From Nymphaea colorata (taxonomy: Eukaryota > Streptophyta > Magnoliopsida > Nymphaeales > Nymphaeaceae), in assembly GCF_008831285.2 (NCBI RefSeq), contig NW_022204684.1:1-42899 (forward strand): a stretch of DNA of 42,899 nt, written 5' to 3'. A program made the translations under genes and the position numbers. Below the pieces are notes generated by a model, which worked only from the letters and a program-made list of their open reading frames with translations, did not search any database and was not told the DNA's origin. The number at the start of each line of letters is the position of its first letter. The first letter of the stretch is position 1. Shown one piece after another: positions 22,930 to 32,690 of this stretch.

Positions 22930-23225
22930 TGTTGTGCAGAATACTTTATATTAAGATAAGGATAATTACTAGTAGATAAGTTTAATTGTAAATAGCGAAA
23001 AATAGTTTTATTAATCATTTATAAGGGCACTTATTGTAATTAGGACAGATATCATTTGATTCTTCTCAACAAACTTCTTGCACACTATAAGAGTTTAGTA
23101 ACCAAGGAAGTGCTATTTTAGCCTCTCGATCGCATGTGTATGTGCTTTCTGTTTTGCTCTCATACCCTATTCACTCTGTTATACTTGTGTTTTGTTTTCC
23201 ACCATACGTAGTTTTGATTTTATTA
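22930..23225 (+). mobile_element. Copia LTR (~296 bp), right arm
   Basis: Starts TGTTGTGCAGAATAC and ends directly before the primer-binding site. Upstream is a purine-rich stretch (about 22905-22929) after internal domain D; downstream are the PBS and gag C. One LTR therefore borders two internal regions, as in the A/B tandem at 33320. Mirror: 5774-6070. Confidence 0.75.
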
Positions 23226-23237
23226 TGGTATCAGAGC
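23226..23237 (+). other. tRNA-Met primer-binding site, right arm
   Basis: TGGTATCAGAGC, the canonical plant copia primer-binding site, immediately after the LTR and before gag C. Confidence 0.9.
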
Positions 23238-23296
23238 TCTAAGCACTTTTTCTTGGAGCATGATCTTGGTATATTATTGACCGCCATGTGGTTATT

Positions 23297-23399
23297 TACT
23301 GATCATCTGCTTATATATAGCTGAGGTTATGGCGCTACTGGAATCGGTGATGCTTGTGTCGGATCCGTGGAAAGGACTGGACCAATCATCCCTGCTTGC
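23297..23399. repeat. ~103-bp segment present only in right arm
   Basis: It lies between the primer-binding site and gag C, in the retrotransposon leader. The left arm reads directly from GTGGTTATTA to CTTTCATCTTGG (about 5694-5715). Because it sits inside an element leader, a deletion in the left arm is as likely as an insertion in the right. Confidence 0.85.
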
Positions 23400-23419
23400 A
23401 CTTTCATCTTGGTCGACAT

Positions 23420-23830
23420 ATGGCAAAAACAAATGCAAATATGAATTCACTTACTAGAGACCCAATCACCTCTAGCTCAAATTTTTTGTTTGACATCAAC
23501 ATAGAATTTGACGTCCCTTATTTGATGCATCATTTGGACAACCCATGAGATTTGTTGGTGAATTAGCATCTTAGTGGTAATAGTTATGGCACTTGGACAT
23601 GGCCAATGATAATGGCACTTGTCACTAAGAACAAAATATCATTCATTAATGGTTCATTGCCTATGCTTGAAGTTTTTTCTCTAAATTTTCTGTTGAGATC
23701 CTATTACAATTGTATGCTCTTGTTCTATATCATCAACTCATTATCTCATAAAATAGAAGATAGTGTTATATATACTGCCATATAGAGAAAAGTATAGTTA
23801 GATTTACAAGAATGCTTTTACCAAAGTACC
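23420..23830 (+). pseudogene. Ty1/copia gag fragment (C), right arm
   Basis: From an ATG at 23420 the reading is open to HHLDNP then stops (23546-23548). Beyond the stop the frame continues LLVN, SYGTWT and ALVTKNKISFINGSLP. This is the plant copia Gag N-terminal block, where HHSDNPG and NY..W.RAM are typical. The stop replaces the Gly codon after DNP (GGA to TGA). After about 23830 the similarity ends and the LINE fragment follows on the other strand. Confidence 0.7.
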
Positions 23831-23930
23831 CCACAATTTTCAAATTAAGATTGTGATTAGTAAGATTAATGAAGATGCATTTCTATATCACCATACTATA
23901 TGAAATTCAAGGCCAACTGGGATGAGTTGG

Positions 23931-24189
23931 CCCCATATGATCCTCTTCTAGTGTTTTCGTAGGGATAAATGATAGAAAGACTGGGGATCTCCGTGATGAA
24001 GCCCCCTGACTATAAAAAAAAAAATTCATTTATTCCTTTAATAATGAGAGCATATGTTTGTTTCTCCAAAATCATTACCTTAGAAACCCAATTATCACAA
24101 AAACCAAGATGGTGTAGGGATTTCCTAATGAAGTTTCATTTACCTTTGTCCTACACCTTTGACATATCAAGGTTCAGATGCATGAACGG
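23931..24189 (-). pseudogene. LINE (L1-type) reverse transcriptase fragment, right arm
   Basis: Mirror of 4912-5170 on the minus strand. It carries the same motif A region (LDMSK, VKWNF) and GF..NW block in decayed form. The plus-strand ORF at 23969-24295 is a shadow of it. Confidence 0.68.
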
Positions 24190-24195
24190 TTATTC

Positions 24196-24411
24196 TGAAA
24201 CCAAGAAAAACTTGGTCGAGCACGTGACGAGGTTTAGGCCACCTCTAGATCTACTCCAAGTGATATTTTGTTCATATGCCTTCTTGCTTTTATAGCTGCA
24301 TTTTTGAGTCAATATCCACAAGATCAGGTTACATGCACCGTCCATAGCCTTTAAGAAAATGACAAGTGGCCCGCCTGCCCCCTGCCCACTGGCTCCCTAG
24401 CCCATTTTGTG
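24196..24411 (-). repeat. Dispersed repeat block, right arm
   Basis: Mirror of 4690-4905. A diverged copy lies outside the palindrome at about 29020-29245 in the same orientation as here. Confidence 0.6.
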
Positions 24412-24714
24412 GGGTACTTTGGACGTCAATAGCATAAATTTTAAATTCATGTTAAAAACCATGAATTTATGGCATATTGAAAAGGGAGGGGGCTGTCCAT
24501 CTCAAATTCATGGATATGAGATCCTTTAAACCACTGTGGATCTAAGATTCATGATAAAACAAACACAACCCTAGTTATCTTTTGGTTGTTTTATTAAGAA
24601 ATCGTACTTTTCTTTCAGATTATACCACATTGCTTATTAGTAAAAAAAAAAAAGAAACATATGGTACCTAACCAAGAGAACTCAGAAAACTTTGTCACAA
24701 ACAGATAATTGTTA

Positions 24715-24903
24715 CCGTGTTATTCTTATCGTACAATCACTATCTTTGCTGTGTGGAGCACAAACTGAGAGATTTAACAATCTCATAATATCAGAATGTG
24801 TCAACTTATTTGCACTACACTCAAACACTCTTCCCAAGGGAGTGTCACCCCGCAAAGACGTCAGCAGTTGTTTGAACGTCCGAAAGAGGCGGCACCAAGA
24901 CAA
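24715..24903 (-). pseudogene. Exon-like fragment of an unidentified gene, right arm
   Basis: Mirror of 4198-4386 with the same acceptor-like and donor-like borders. It differs by two replacements near the end (NLSVCAPHS and SDCTIRITR versus NPSVCAPHS and SDCPIRITR). The plus-strand ORF at 24692-24937 is a shadow. Function unknown. Confidence 0.4.
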
Positions 24904-25971
24904 CTGTACAGGGCAAATAAAATTAAAACCAACATAAACAGCCATGAAATGTCGTCAAAATGCAAAGCTGCATGTAACTAATGTATTTCCAACTGTTGTC
25001 TGAGAAACAAATCACTCGTTGCAACACTCATCAACACCAAGATGTTCGCCGTCAACTAAATCAAGATTTTCTACCAACTGGAAGTGTTAACTCTTAGCTG
25101 CCTATTTTTCCTTCGCTTTTTGGATCTTCAGGAACTTCTAAAAGATTTTCTTCTCTTCAACAAAAAAAGCCAAGGTGATCATTGCTAATTTTGGGCCAAA
25201 TTTTTTTGGAGAAAAAGTAAATGTCTATTTGCAGCCGCTTTGAATTAAAATTATTGTCAGATGTTGGTATAGAAACTGATGATGCAATTAGTAATTAGTG
25301 TCTGACGATAAACAAATTTTCAGCATAAGAAGAAGCTAGCATATCCTATATGTCATAAAGATACATATTTTTATCGATTGAAAAATAACAATGATCATTG
25401 AAAACTTTTGTCTGCATACCATATATATAGATTGAATAGTCGTTCCTTTGGTGAAACTGAAGTAATGAGATGCACTCCTCTACTGCTTTCTGGAATAGAT
25501 GCATGGGAAGAAGTGTACCATGGATAATTGCCATATAATTAAAAAAAAAACATATTTTTCACTGTCCATATAATTATTTTACTAGTTAACTACATCTAAA
25601 TACATTTTACATTCTGCTGTTAAAAAAAACATCCTCTACTACAAAAAGAAACCATGCATATATGCATGACGGATGTGGTGAACAAGTGGGATCAACTGGG
25701 GAAGAGGAGGAAAGAAGGGTCTCTCACTAATTTCCTTCCCCTGAACGTGACCTTGAGCAGCTTGCTCTGTTAAGCGTTTATTTCCTCTGTTAAGTGTAAA
25801 GTGTGTCGTGGGCCTCCTCATGAGCTTGTTGTTGCCAACTCCACCATCATCAATGTCATCGTTGTCTTCTCAAGATATTTAGTGGAGAAGTTATGACTTA
25901 GCAATTTCCAACCTCCAGGAGGCTATGAAGCTCAAATGAAAGAACGGCATGGCATTCTGCCTCTTGGAATC
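24904..25971. other. Right-arm spacer, no recognisable gene
   Basis: Mirror of 3129-4197. The last ~200 bp (about 25770-25971) resemble 29385-29582 outside the palindrome. Confidence 0.4.
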
Positions 25972-26190
25972 TGTTATGGAAAATGAAAACGAATTCTTAA
26001 ATCTGTGTGATATTAACTTTGTTTTTTTACACCTATTGTAAAGCTATAAAATTGAATTGTGGTATTCCTTGCCACGCATGTGAAATTCTATAGAAGGTTG
26101 AAGGCATGATTTGGTTGTAACATAAAATATTCTTTTATGCCAGTAAAAAAATTGATTATGTACAGAAAGAGTATAAATATGTGAAAGGAA
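25972..26190 (+). mobile_element. Copia LTR-like block (type B), right arm
   Basis: Starts TGTTATGGAAAATGAAAAC and matches the LTR-like segments at about 29583 and 38269 over roughly 150-200 bp. A TATAAATA motif sits at 26172-26179. No internal region is attached. Mirror of 2910-3128. Confidence 0.62.
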
Positions 26191-26802
26191 GAAGAGCATG
26201 ATGCTCTATTCCATCCATTCCCAGCCTCCTCGGTTATGCCCTGTTGATTCCGTGGCAGCCCTGACTATATGGCTAGATTTCTTTTGCACCGGTACAAATC
26301 GTTACAAAAAAATGTCAAATTGGGCGCTTCAATTTGGTTGTTAATTCTGTTGGATAGTGGCCCTTAGCCCTATCCTTCATCTCGTAACTCAAAGCCAGAT
26401 TAAATTGAAAAACTCATTTCCAAAATAAAAGATTTCATTAAAATGAAATTCAAAAGTTTATTTTGTTACCATTTACGAACCAGCCAAAAATTCTCTCTGG
26501 CGATAACAGCTGCTGGGATTCAGGAAATCCTGGGAGGCAGACTATAAAGTCTCAGCTTATGTTCATCTGAAGGTTGATCATTAGATTAACCTATCATAGG
26601 TTACTATAAAAATACTGTTCTTGCTTAAACGAGCCTTGAGTCTGACCATTTTATTCCTGTCATAGGATACTTTGCTCAAGGTTCAGTGTCGAGCACAAGC
26701 TAAGTCTTGGTTTGTTGAGTGGAGTTTGAACTGACCCTTTAAAGCACAATAGCTCGAGCATGACAAGACATGAGCAGAGTTGGGCTCTAGCCCGCTTGTG
26801 TA
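26191..26802. other. Right-arm spacer, no recognisable gene
   Basis: Mirror of 2116-2909 without the 180-bp left-specific segment. Nothing further recognised. Confidence 0.45.
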
Positions 26803-27081
26803 TAACCACAACTATAATATATGCTATTGGCAACGCATTTTACCATAGCCAATAGTAATGCAGTTGCCAATAAACTTATTGGCAAATTCTCTTGCTCTAG
26901 CCAATAGATAAGGTTGACCTTGCCCTTTACAGCATAGACAAAAGTCTTTTGTTAGGCCAAGGGTCATTGCCAATAATATCATTGGTAACAACTTGTTGAG
27001 TTATTGACAATGGTAGAAGTCGTTGCTAGAAGTTCTTACAGCAGTGATTTCTTCACTGCTATAGGTCCCCTTTTTCTTTTG
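26803..27081 (-). mobile_element. CACTA-like terminal region, right arm
   Basis: Mirror of 1837-2115 with the same TTGGCAA/TTGCCAA hairpin series and the CAAAAGAAAAAGGGG edge on the minus strand. Confidence 0.4.
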
Positions 27082-27207
27082 AAAACAAAACAAAATGCCG
27101 CTTCTATAGCAGGTATGCCAGTTTTTCCTAATTTGAAAGTCGGACGGTTTCAAATAGATAATCTAGATTGATACCAACAAACAAAAACATAGACTACTGA
27201 AACAAAT

Positions 27208-27238
27208 AGAGAGAGAGAGAGCGAGAGAGAGAGAGAGA
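27208..27238. repeat. (GA)n microsatellite, right arm
   Basis: Mirror of the (TC)n tract at 1680-1710, with the same single CG interruption. Confidence 0.95.
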
Positions 27239-28783
27239 TGAACACTCCATGCATCAGATTTTGGATTAACAAAAATACAAATGGAAAAACGAACAAAAAA
27301 ACAAGTCAGACTTTTAGGCAATATGCAAGTTCAACTACATGTCATTTCTGGTGAGAGTTGTCTTAAAATGTCATCAGAAAATTATTTACAACTTACAAAT
27401 GCAGTTGTGAAGATTGAAACATCTCAAAGACATCCACCATCAAGTTATAAATCGTGTATAAGCATCTCTAAGAAAATGGCACCTGTCAGTCCTTCGTAAA
27501 GTTGCTGGTCCCTTTGACAATCGTTTGTTTATTAATTGATCCTCTGACCTACAACATCTCACATATAAAATGAAAAATTAATGAATAAGTGAAAATGAAG
27601 CAATGCTCTAGCCATTTCTGGATACAACATATAAAAGCTACAAAAGCCACAAAGAAAAGGATACACACTAGAAACTCCCCTCTTCACGAGAACATTTTGT
27701 GGATCAAAGAAGAAAGGCCACTCAGAATCTGAAGCACATGCAGGTTACATATTGAAAAATGTAAAAGACATAAAAAAATAGTGTTGTTTTACACAAAATG
27801 CAACTGTAGATATAGCAGATCCAAATTGAAGACCAACACTAATTAGTCATTAAATTGGAATAAATAAACACGCTAAAGATCATGATGAAGGTAAAGAGTT
27901 CAATACTAGTGCATGTGATGCAACTTGGTAGAGGTTTCCCCAAATCATCATATTTAAAAAATATCGAATACAATTTACAAGACTAACAAAGCGGTAACTG
28001 TAAAAATGTGGAAAGGATAAGATTGGGAATATGAGTACATCCACAATATATTTCTTTTCATGGACAGTGAACTGGAAGAAAGCTCAGCAGAAGAATGTAT
28101 GGGCATCATAAACAACAAATTCGAGCTGTGCATTTTCCAATCATTGTTCACCATGTGGCGTCAAATGGTGCATGCATTCTCCTGTGTATTTTCCATCACT
28201 GGGAACAGATAAATATTTATACTTTCAAAAACATAACTTCTTTAATTGCTATACCAATAAGTAATAATAGTCAAATTAGGCCATCATGCTGTCAACTACT
28301 AAACATGGCAGCATGTACAAATTAATACCGTTAGATGTTATTGTATTAAATAACAATGACTAATTGATATTATTGTATATTGGTATATAATGGTATATGA
28401 CTAATTTTCAACTAAGACGGAACAAAAGAAAGGGGAAACTAACATGACAAAAAGGTTTTATACGTCTTCAACTATTATATGTCCATTATCAAATAAAGAA
28501 GTCAGTTTTCTTACCAATTCATCCTTCACATTTTTAATTTGTTTCTTGGGAACAATATCAGTAGCTTGATCTTAAAACCTTGCAATAGGTTGACAGAGAT
28601 GAACCACTACAAAGTTCATGTTTCACAATCAACAGCAAGTTGCATGCGAGGCATGTACATCAATGGAACTAGAGAGCTCACAATAGAAAGGACCATAACT
28701 AGATTACCTACTTTATCATGTATTGAAAAAGAATCCATATACGAAGAGCAAAAACCTGGTTCTCAACATTCATGTAATTCATG
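27239..28783 (-). other. Outer right-arm sequence with exon-like islands
   Basis: Mirror of 232-1679, including the two exon-like islands on the minus strand (about 27666-27730 and 28516-28570). No intact gene. It contains the right-specific segment at 27469-27560. Confidence 0.35.
27469..27560. repeat. ~92-bp insertion present only in right arm
   Basis: Bordered by a short direct repeat, CATCTC, at 27463-27468 and 27555-27560. The left arm has a single copy of this site (GAGATG at about 1455). The arrangement fits a small insertion with a 6-bp target duplication, although the duplicated bases are few and the internal sequence shows no clear terminal inverted repeats. Confidence 0.75.
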
Positions 28784-29004
28784 GAATCAGATCAGATTCA
28801 GTATTAAAAATTGGCATCCGATTAAATTCAGATTGAGACTCAGCATCAAATAGATACCCAATCAGATACCAGAAAAAAAAGATAATGGATATCTAAACCC
28901 AAATTTATTGATCTGGATCTAAATAATATATTTTATTCTACATTATTGTAAATTTATAAATCTGAACCCAAATTTGAATCCCCAGTTTCAATTAATATCA
29001 CCCT
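28784..29004. mobile_element. GATATCC-type MITE fragment at palindrome edge
   Basis: Rich in CAGATCAGATTCAG and GGATATCTAAACCC-type words, resembling the MITE at 35872-36300. It begins exactly where arm similarity stops at 28783 and lacks a visible TAGGGAT terminus, so it looks truncated. Confidence 0.45.
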
Positions 29005-29582
29005 AATCTAAAACCAATGCAAACTTGCTCGAGCACTTGGCAAGGTTTGGGCCACCTCCAGATCCACTGCAACTGACATTTTGTTCATAAGCCTTCTTAA
29101 TTTTATAGCTGCATTTTTTCATCAAGACCCACGACATCTGGTTACATGTATGGTGCATAGCCTTTAAGAAAATGACAAGTGCCCCCTGCCCACTTGTACT
29201 AGCTCCTTAGCCTACTTTTTGGGTACTTGGCATCCATGGGAGCCTGTGCACAAGCCTGGGCATATAACCAGCTTTGAATATCCACCCATGTCATCGACAC
29301 TATACTAAACACTTGAGAGAGAGAGAGATAGAGAGCTTCTCAGTGATGGAAACCGGGAAGGGGAGCACATGAAGAAGGGGTAGAGAGTTTATTTCCTCTC
29401 TTAAGTGTAAAGTGTGTTGCAGGCCGCCTCATGAGCTTGTTGTTGCCAACTCCACCATCATCAAAGTTGTCGTCCTCTTCTAAAGAGATTTACTAGAGAA
29501 AGTATGATTTAGCAATTTCCAACTTTCAAGAGGCTGTGAAGCTCAAACGGAAGAATGTTAGGGCCTTCTGCTTCTAGGGATC
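29005..29582 (+). repeat. Collapsed, diverged third copy of arm sequence
   Basis: About 29020-29245 matches 24215-24425 in the right arm, and 29385-29582 matches about 25770-25971, in the same order and orientation. The 1.3 kb that separates them in the arm, including the exon-like fragment, is absent here and replaced by about 140 unrelated bases with a short GA run. Divergence from the arms is clearly greater than between the arms. Confidence 0.6.
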
Positions 29583-29807
29583 TATTACAAAAATGAAAAC
29601 TAATTCTTAAAGCTGTGTATTAACTTTGTTTTCTTTACACCTATTGTAAAGGTGTAAAATTGAATTGTGGTGTTCTTTGTCAAGCATGTAGAATTCTCTA
29701 GAAGGTTGAAGGCATGATTCTGTGTAATAGAAAATATTCTTTCATGCCTGTATTTGATTTTGTACAAAAAAGAGTATAAATATGTGAAAGGAAGAAGTGC
29801 ACGATGC
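29583..29807 (+). mobile_element. Type-B copia LTR 5' part
   Basis: Matches the segment starting at 38269 (AAAATGAAAACTAATT, then TAAAGCTGTGT) and the arm blocks at 25972 and 3128. Carries TATAAATA at about 29774. Homology to type B stops at about 29807, where type-A LTR sequence begins. Confidence 0.6.
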
Positions 29808-29925
29808 AAAATATCGTGGGTGAAGATGAGCCAGCCGAATGTCATGGGTGAAGATGAGCCAGCCGAATGTAGTGGGATAAGATGAGCCAGTCAAATGTCG
29901 TTGAAACCAAAAACCATGGTGACTT
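29808..29925 (+). mobile_element. Type-A LTR fragment with 28-bp tandem repeat
   Basis: Matches 33414-33525 in the LTR-like segment downstream of element A. It includes three units of a 28-bp repeat beginning GATGAGCCAGCC at about 29825, 29853 and 29881. Similarity starts in the middle of the type-A LTR, so the junction at 29807/29808 is chimeric. Confidence 0.65.
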
Positions 29926-30488
29926 AAACTAGTGACTTTCTTAATCACGTGCACTGTTTCTGGCATCCAGCGGTTCAGGTAGCATTGCCGACCTTCCACG
30001 ATCCTCCAGCAGTCATCCCAAAAAAGTTCGAGCAAGCATCGATCCAATCCCTACGATTGGAGGATTCCCTGCATTCTCTAGAGTGGTTCTTTGGTGAACC
30101 TACCCCTTTCACTACTGTTTGTGATGTCGACCACCTTTTCCTGTCAAACTTCATGGACAACATCCCCAAAGGAAGGTGAACCTAACAAGCCAAGCTCGAT
30201 CACTGAGGTAGCCTCTCACAGCTGGAATCCTCAAATTCGTGGCCGTCCCTCTCTTTGTTTCAAGTTTCTTGTTGCCCTCTATTTCTTCACTTGCCACCAC
30301 TGGTGTCGACCCCCATTGGGCCCCAAAAGGGTCAAACAGCATCGTCAGGCCGTGGTGACTCCTGCTCGACCTGTGATGTGATCAGAGCTAGCCAGAATAT
30401 CCAGATTTCCACCATCTTTCCTGTGGCATTTTATCTTCTCCTTTGCATGGGAAGTCGGGTATTGAGTCCTCAGCATTAAGGAGGAGTC
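29926..30488 (+). other. Leader region upstream of element A gag
   Basis: Less AT-rich than its surroundings. Part of it (about 30190-30260) resembles the sequence beyond the type-B LTR block in the palindrome arm. The short ORFs in all frames here have no recognisable domain. Confidence 0.4.
30377..30388 (+). other. Degenerate tRNA-Met primer-binding site (A)
   Basis: TGTGATCAGAGC differs from the canonical copia TGGTATCAGAGC at three positions and lies about 100 bases before gag A, where a primer-binding site is expected. Confidence 0.5.
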
Positions 30489-31360
30489 ATGGCCGACAAA
30501 GGAAAGAACAATGAGCCAGGAAATATCAATGGCCATGAAAATGCCCAGGTGATATTTGATCTCTTCTATTTGCATCATTCAGATAATTTTGAAAGTTGGT
30601 TAGCATCTGAACCACTTATCGGTGAGAACTATGCAATCTGGAGCATAGTCTTGATCGTGGCTCTATCAGCCAAAAACATGTTAGGATTCATTGATGGGAC
30701 TATCATTGAGGCTAAAGAGGATGAACATAATCGTATGTTGTGGGTACGATGTAACAATTTGGCTCTAGCATGGATTCATGCTAGCATCGCTTATGCTTCC
30801 TCAGATCAAGTAATATGGAAGGAGTTAAAAGAAAGATATACTCAGAGTCTTGCACCAAGAGTCTTTCAGCTACATAGTTCAATACATCGATTACAACAAG
30901 AGTCCATGTCTATTACTACATATTATACAAAACATATTGTATAAAAATCAAAGTGCTTTGGGAAGAATTAAATTACTCCAATTCTGTGTCTGCGTTCATG
31001 TTGGGGCATAAAAAATTATTCAGATCAAATCCAAAGAGAACGTGTAATTCAGTTCCTGAAGGGACTGAATGACTCATATGATGCTATTAGAGGACAGATT
31101 TTATTACTTGTCCCTTATCCACAGTAAACAAATTATGTGCTCTAGTCTTGCAGGAGGAACAACTGCATAAAGCAAGATTCACGCTGTTAGCCTCTCACAC
31201 CACCTTGGCAATATCACACAATCATATTCCCAAAGCAACATAACTTGAACAAAGTTTCAAGTTTCAATGAAATAAAGAAAGACATCAAAGATGACCAATC
31301 TGTAGCTATTGTCATAACACAGGTCATGTGAAAGATAAATATTTCAAGTTGAATGGCTAT
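30489..31360 (+). pseudogene. Element A: Ty1/copia gag
   Basis: The ATG at 30489 follows a purine-rich context (GGAGGAGTC). Residues 1-150 are open and contain YLHHSDNF, then ENYAIWSIVL, then AKNMLGFIDGTI, the plant copia Gag N-terminal signature, followed by QVIWKELKERY and RVFQLHSSIHRL. After the stop at 30942-30944 the reading continues in another frame with RERVIQFLKGLNDSYDAIRG at about 31038. A zinc knuckle follows near 31285 (CSYCHNTGHVKDKYFKLNGYP). It keeps Cys-Cys-His but has Tyr for the last Cys. Gag would form the virus-like particle and bind template RNA. It is inactive because of stops and frameshifts. Confidence 0.85.
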
Positions 31361-31906
31361 CCTCGAGGACATCGATTCCATGATCCCAACTTTCGACCAC
31401 CACTAGCTGCAGCTACCATTCATAATCCAAGGCGGGTGGACCTCCATGCAAGCAATGGTACTAGTTTCTCTGGCAGCAACGGTCAAACTTCCAAGGAAGT
31501 TGTGCCTTCATTCACTATGGATGAGTATCAGAAACTCTTATCACTTGTTAGAACTCTGTCTTTCTTTATCAATTTCGCAGGTAATATATCTTCATATAGT
31601 GTCTCCCATCTTACTTGGATTATCGATTCTGGAGCAAGTCGGTGCATTTGTGCCGTTAGCTCTCTACTTCAAAAACCAACCAACTGCCGAGTACCTATAA
31701 ACTTACCTAATCGACATACAATAACTGTCCATCAAACTAGTGATGTTAAACTACCACAATTCACTCTCGAAGCTACTCTCTGTGAGTCAATTGAGCAAGG
31801 CACTAAACTTTTCCGTAACTTTTTCTTCCCTACTCATTGTGTATTGCAGGACCTGAATGCGGTATTTCTATTGCTCTCTTATTTCCGCTCCCTTGACCAA
31901 TGGTAA
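31361..31906 (+). pseudogene. Element A: protease region
   Basis: In the frame starting at 31328 the reading passes from the knuckle (NGYPRGHRF) into TWIIDSGASRCIC. This contains the aspartic-protease active site Asp-Ser-Gly-Ala, intact at 31625-31636. The frame closes at 31906 just after a segment resembling the flap side. The pre-integrase and integrase parts that normally follow are not recognisable: within ~120 bases the sequence is already at the start of RT. Element A therefore has an internal deletion and could not integrate autonomously. Confidence 0.75.
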
Positions 31907-32019
31907 CTTGACATTTAATGCAATGAAAGGCACAAGGTACCCTCTTTCTTACTTTACTTCACTTTCTCGTTTCTCCCCTAAAAACCTTTGAAGTGGCAGT
32001 TGGATATAGGGAGTGGTGA

Positions 32020-32690
32020 GACACAATGAACTTAGAAATTAGTATACTAAAGGAAAACAACACTAGGAGAATGAGCACTTCACCACAAGGAGTTAAGCCC
32101 ATCGGTTGCAAGTGAGTTTACAAAATCGAGTTCTGATAAGACGATACTGTTGAGCGGTACAAGATGGCACGCCTCATCACCAAAGGTTATTCTCAATAGG
32201 AAGGACTGGACTACAATGAGACATTTGTACCAGCTGCAAAAATGGTAACTGTGTGAACTTTACTTTTAGTCGCTGTGGAAAATGACTGGTTATTATATTA
32301 AATGGATGTGAAGAATGTCTTTCTTCATGGCGATTTGCTTGAAGAAGTACATATGAAGGTTCCACCAAGATATGACCGTAAGGGGGAGAATCTAGTATGT
32401 AAATTACATAAATCTCTCTACGGTCTCAAACAGTCTCCTCGAAATTGGTTTCACAAATTGTCTTTGGCACTAGTGGAGTTTGGATTCAGTCAATCAAATG
32501 CCAAACACACATTATTCACTTACAAACAAGACCAATTTTTTGTTGTTGTTCCCGTTTATGTGGACGACCTTATTATTACGGGCAACAACAAGGAGCTGAT
32601 TGACAAATCTAAGCAATTTTTATGTCAGAAATTTCTTGTGAAGGACCTGTACTCTTAAATATTTTTTGGGTTTAGAAATTGCTTGTTCAA
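32020..32690 (+). pseudogene. Element A: reverse transcriptase
   Basis: The copia RT pattern is clear: KPIGCK-stop-VYKIEF at 32098-32130, ARLITKGYSQ, GLDYNETFVPAAK, then in the open 32302-32658 frame MDVKNVFLHGDLLEEVHMK, LHKSLYGLKQSPRNW and the catalytic VYVDDLIITG at 32554-32583. The Tyr-Val-Asp-Asp box is intact. Stops include TGA at 32113-32115 where the family has Trp, TAG at 32200 and TAA at 32299 where Gln codons are expected. These are all single C-to-T or G-to-A changes. It would have copied element RNA into DNA in the cytoplasmic particle. Confidence 0.88.

Larger units (their letters stand above)
13781..28783 (-). repeat. Right arm of the ~28.5-kb palindrome
   Basis: This is the reverse-complement partner of 232-13780. 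It ends at 28783, after which the left and right flanks no longer match. The right arm's satellite portion is about 1.4 kb longer than the left's. It also carries two segments absent from the left arm (about 23297-23399 and 27469-27560) and lacks a 180-bp segment present at 2656-2835. Every recognisable transposon fossil in the left arm has its mirror here, so those insertions predate the duplication. Confidence 0.93.

Noticed and set aside
23969-24295. 108-residue plus-strand ORF in the right arm
   Set aside because: It is the antisense shadow of the LINE reverse-transcriptase fragment, whose motifs read on the opposite strand.
232-28783. The palindrome as a single foldback or MULE-type transposon
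   Set aside because: No target-site duplication, no transposase and no defined termini. The repeats lie in the core rather than at the ends as in foldback elements. Kept as an inverted duplication of unknown origin.
29949-30578. Several overlapping ORFs of 60-100 residues upstream of element A
   Set aside because: They occupy all frames of the less AT-rich leader, show no domain and overlap each other on both strands.
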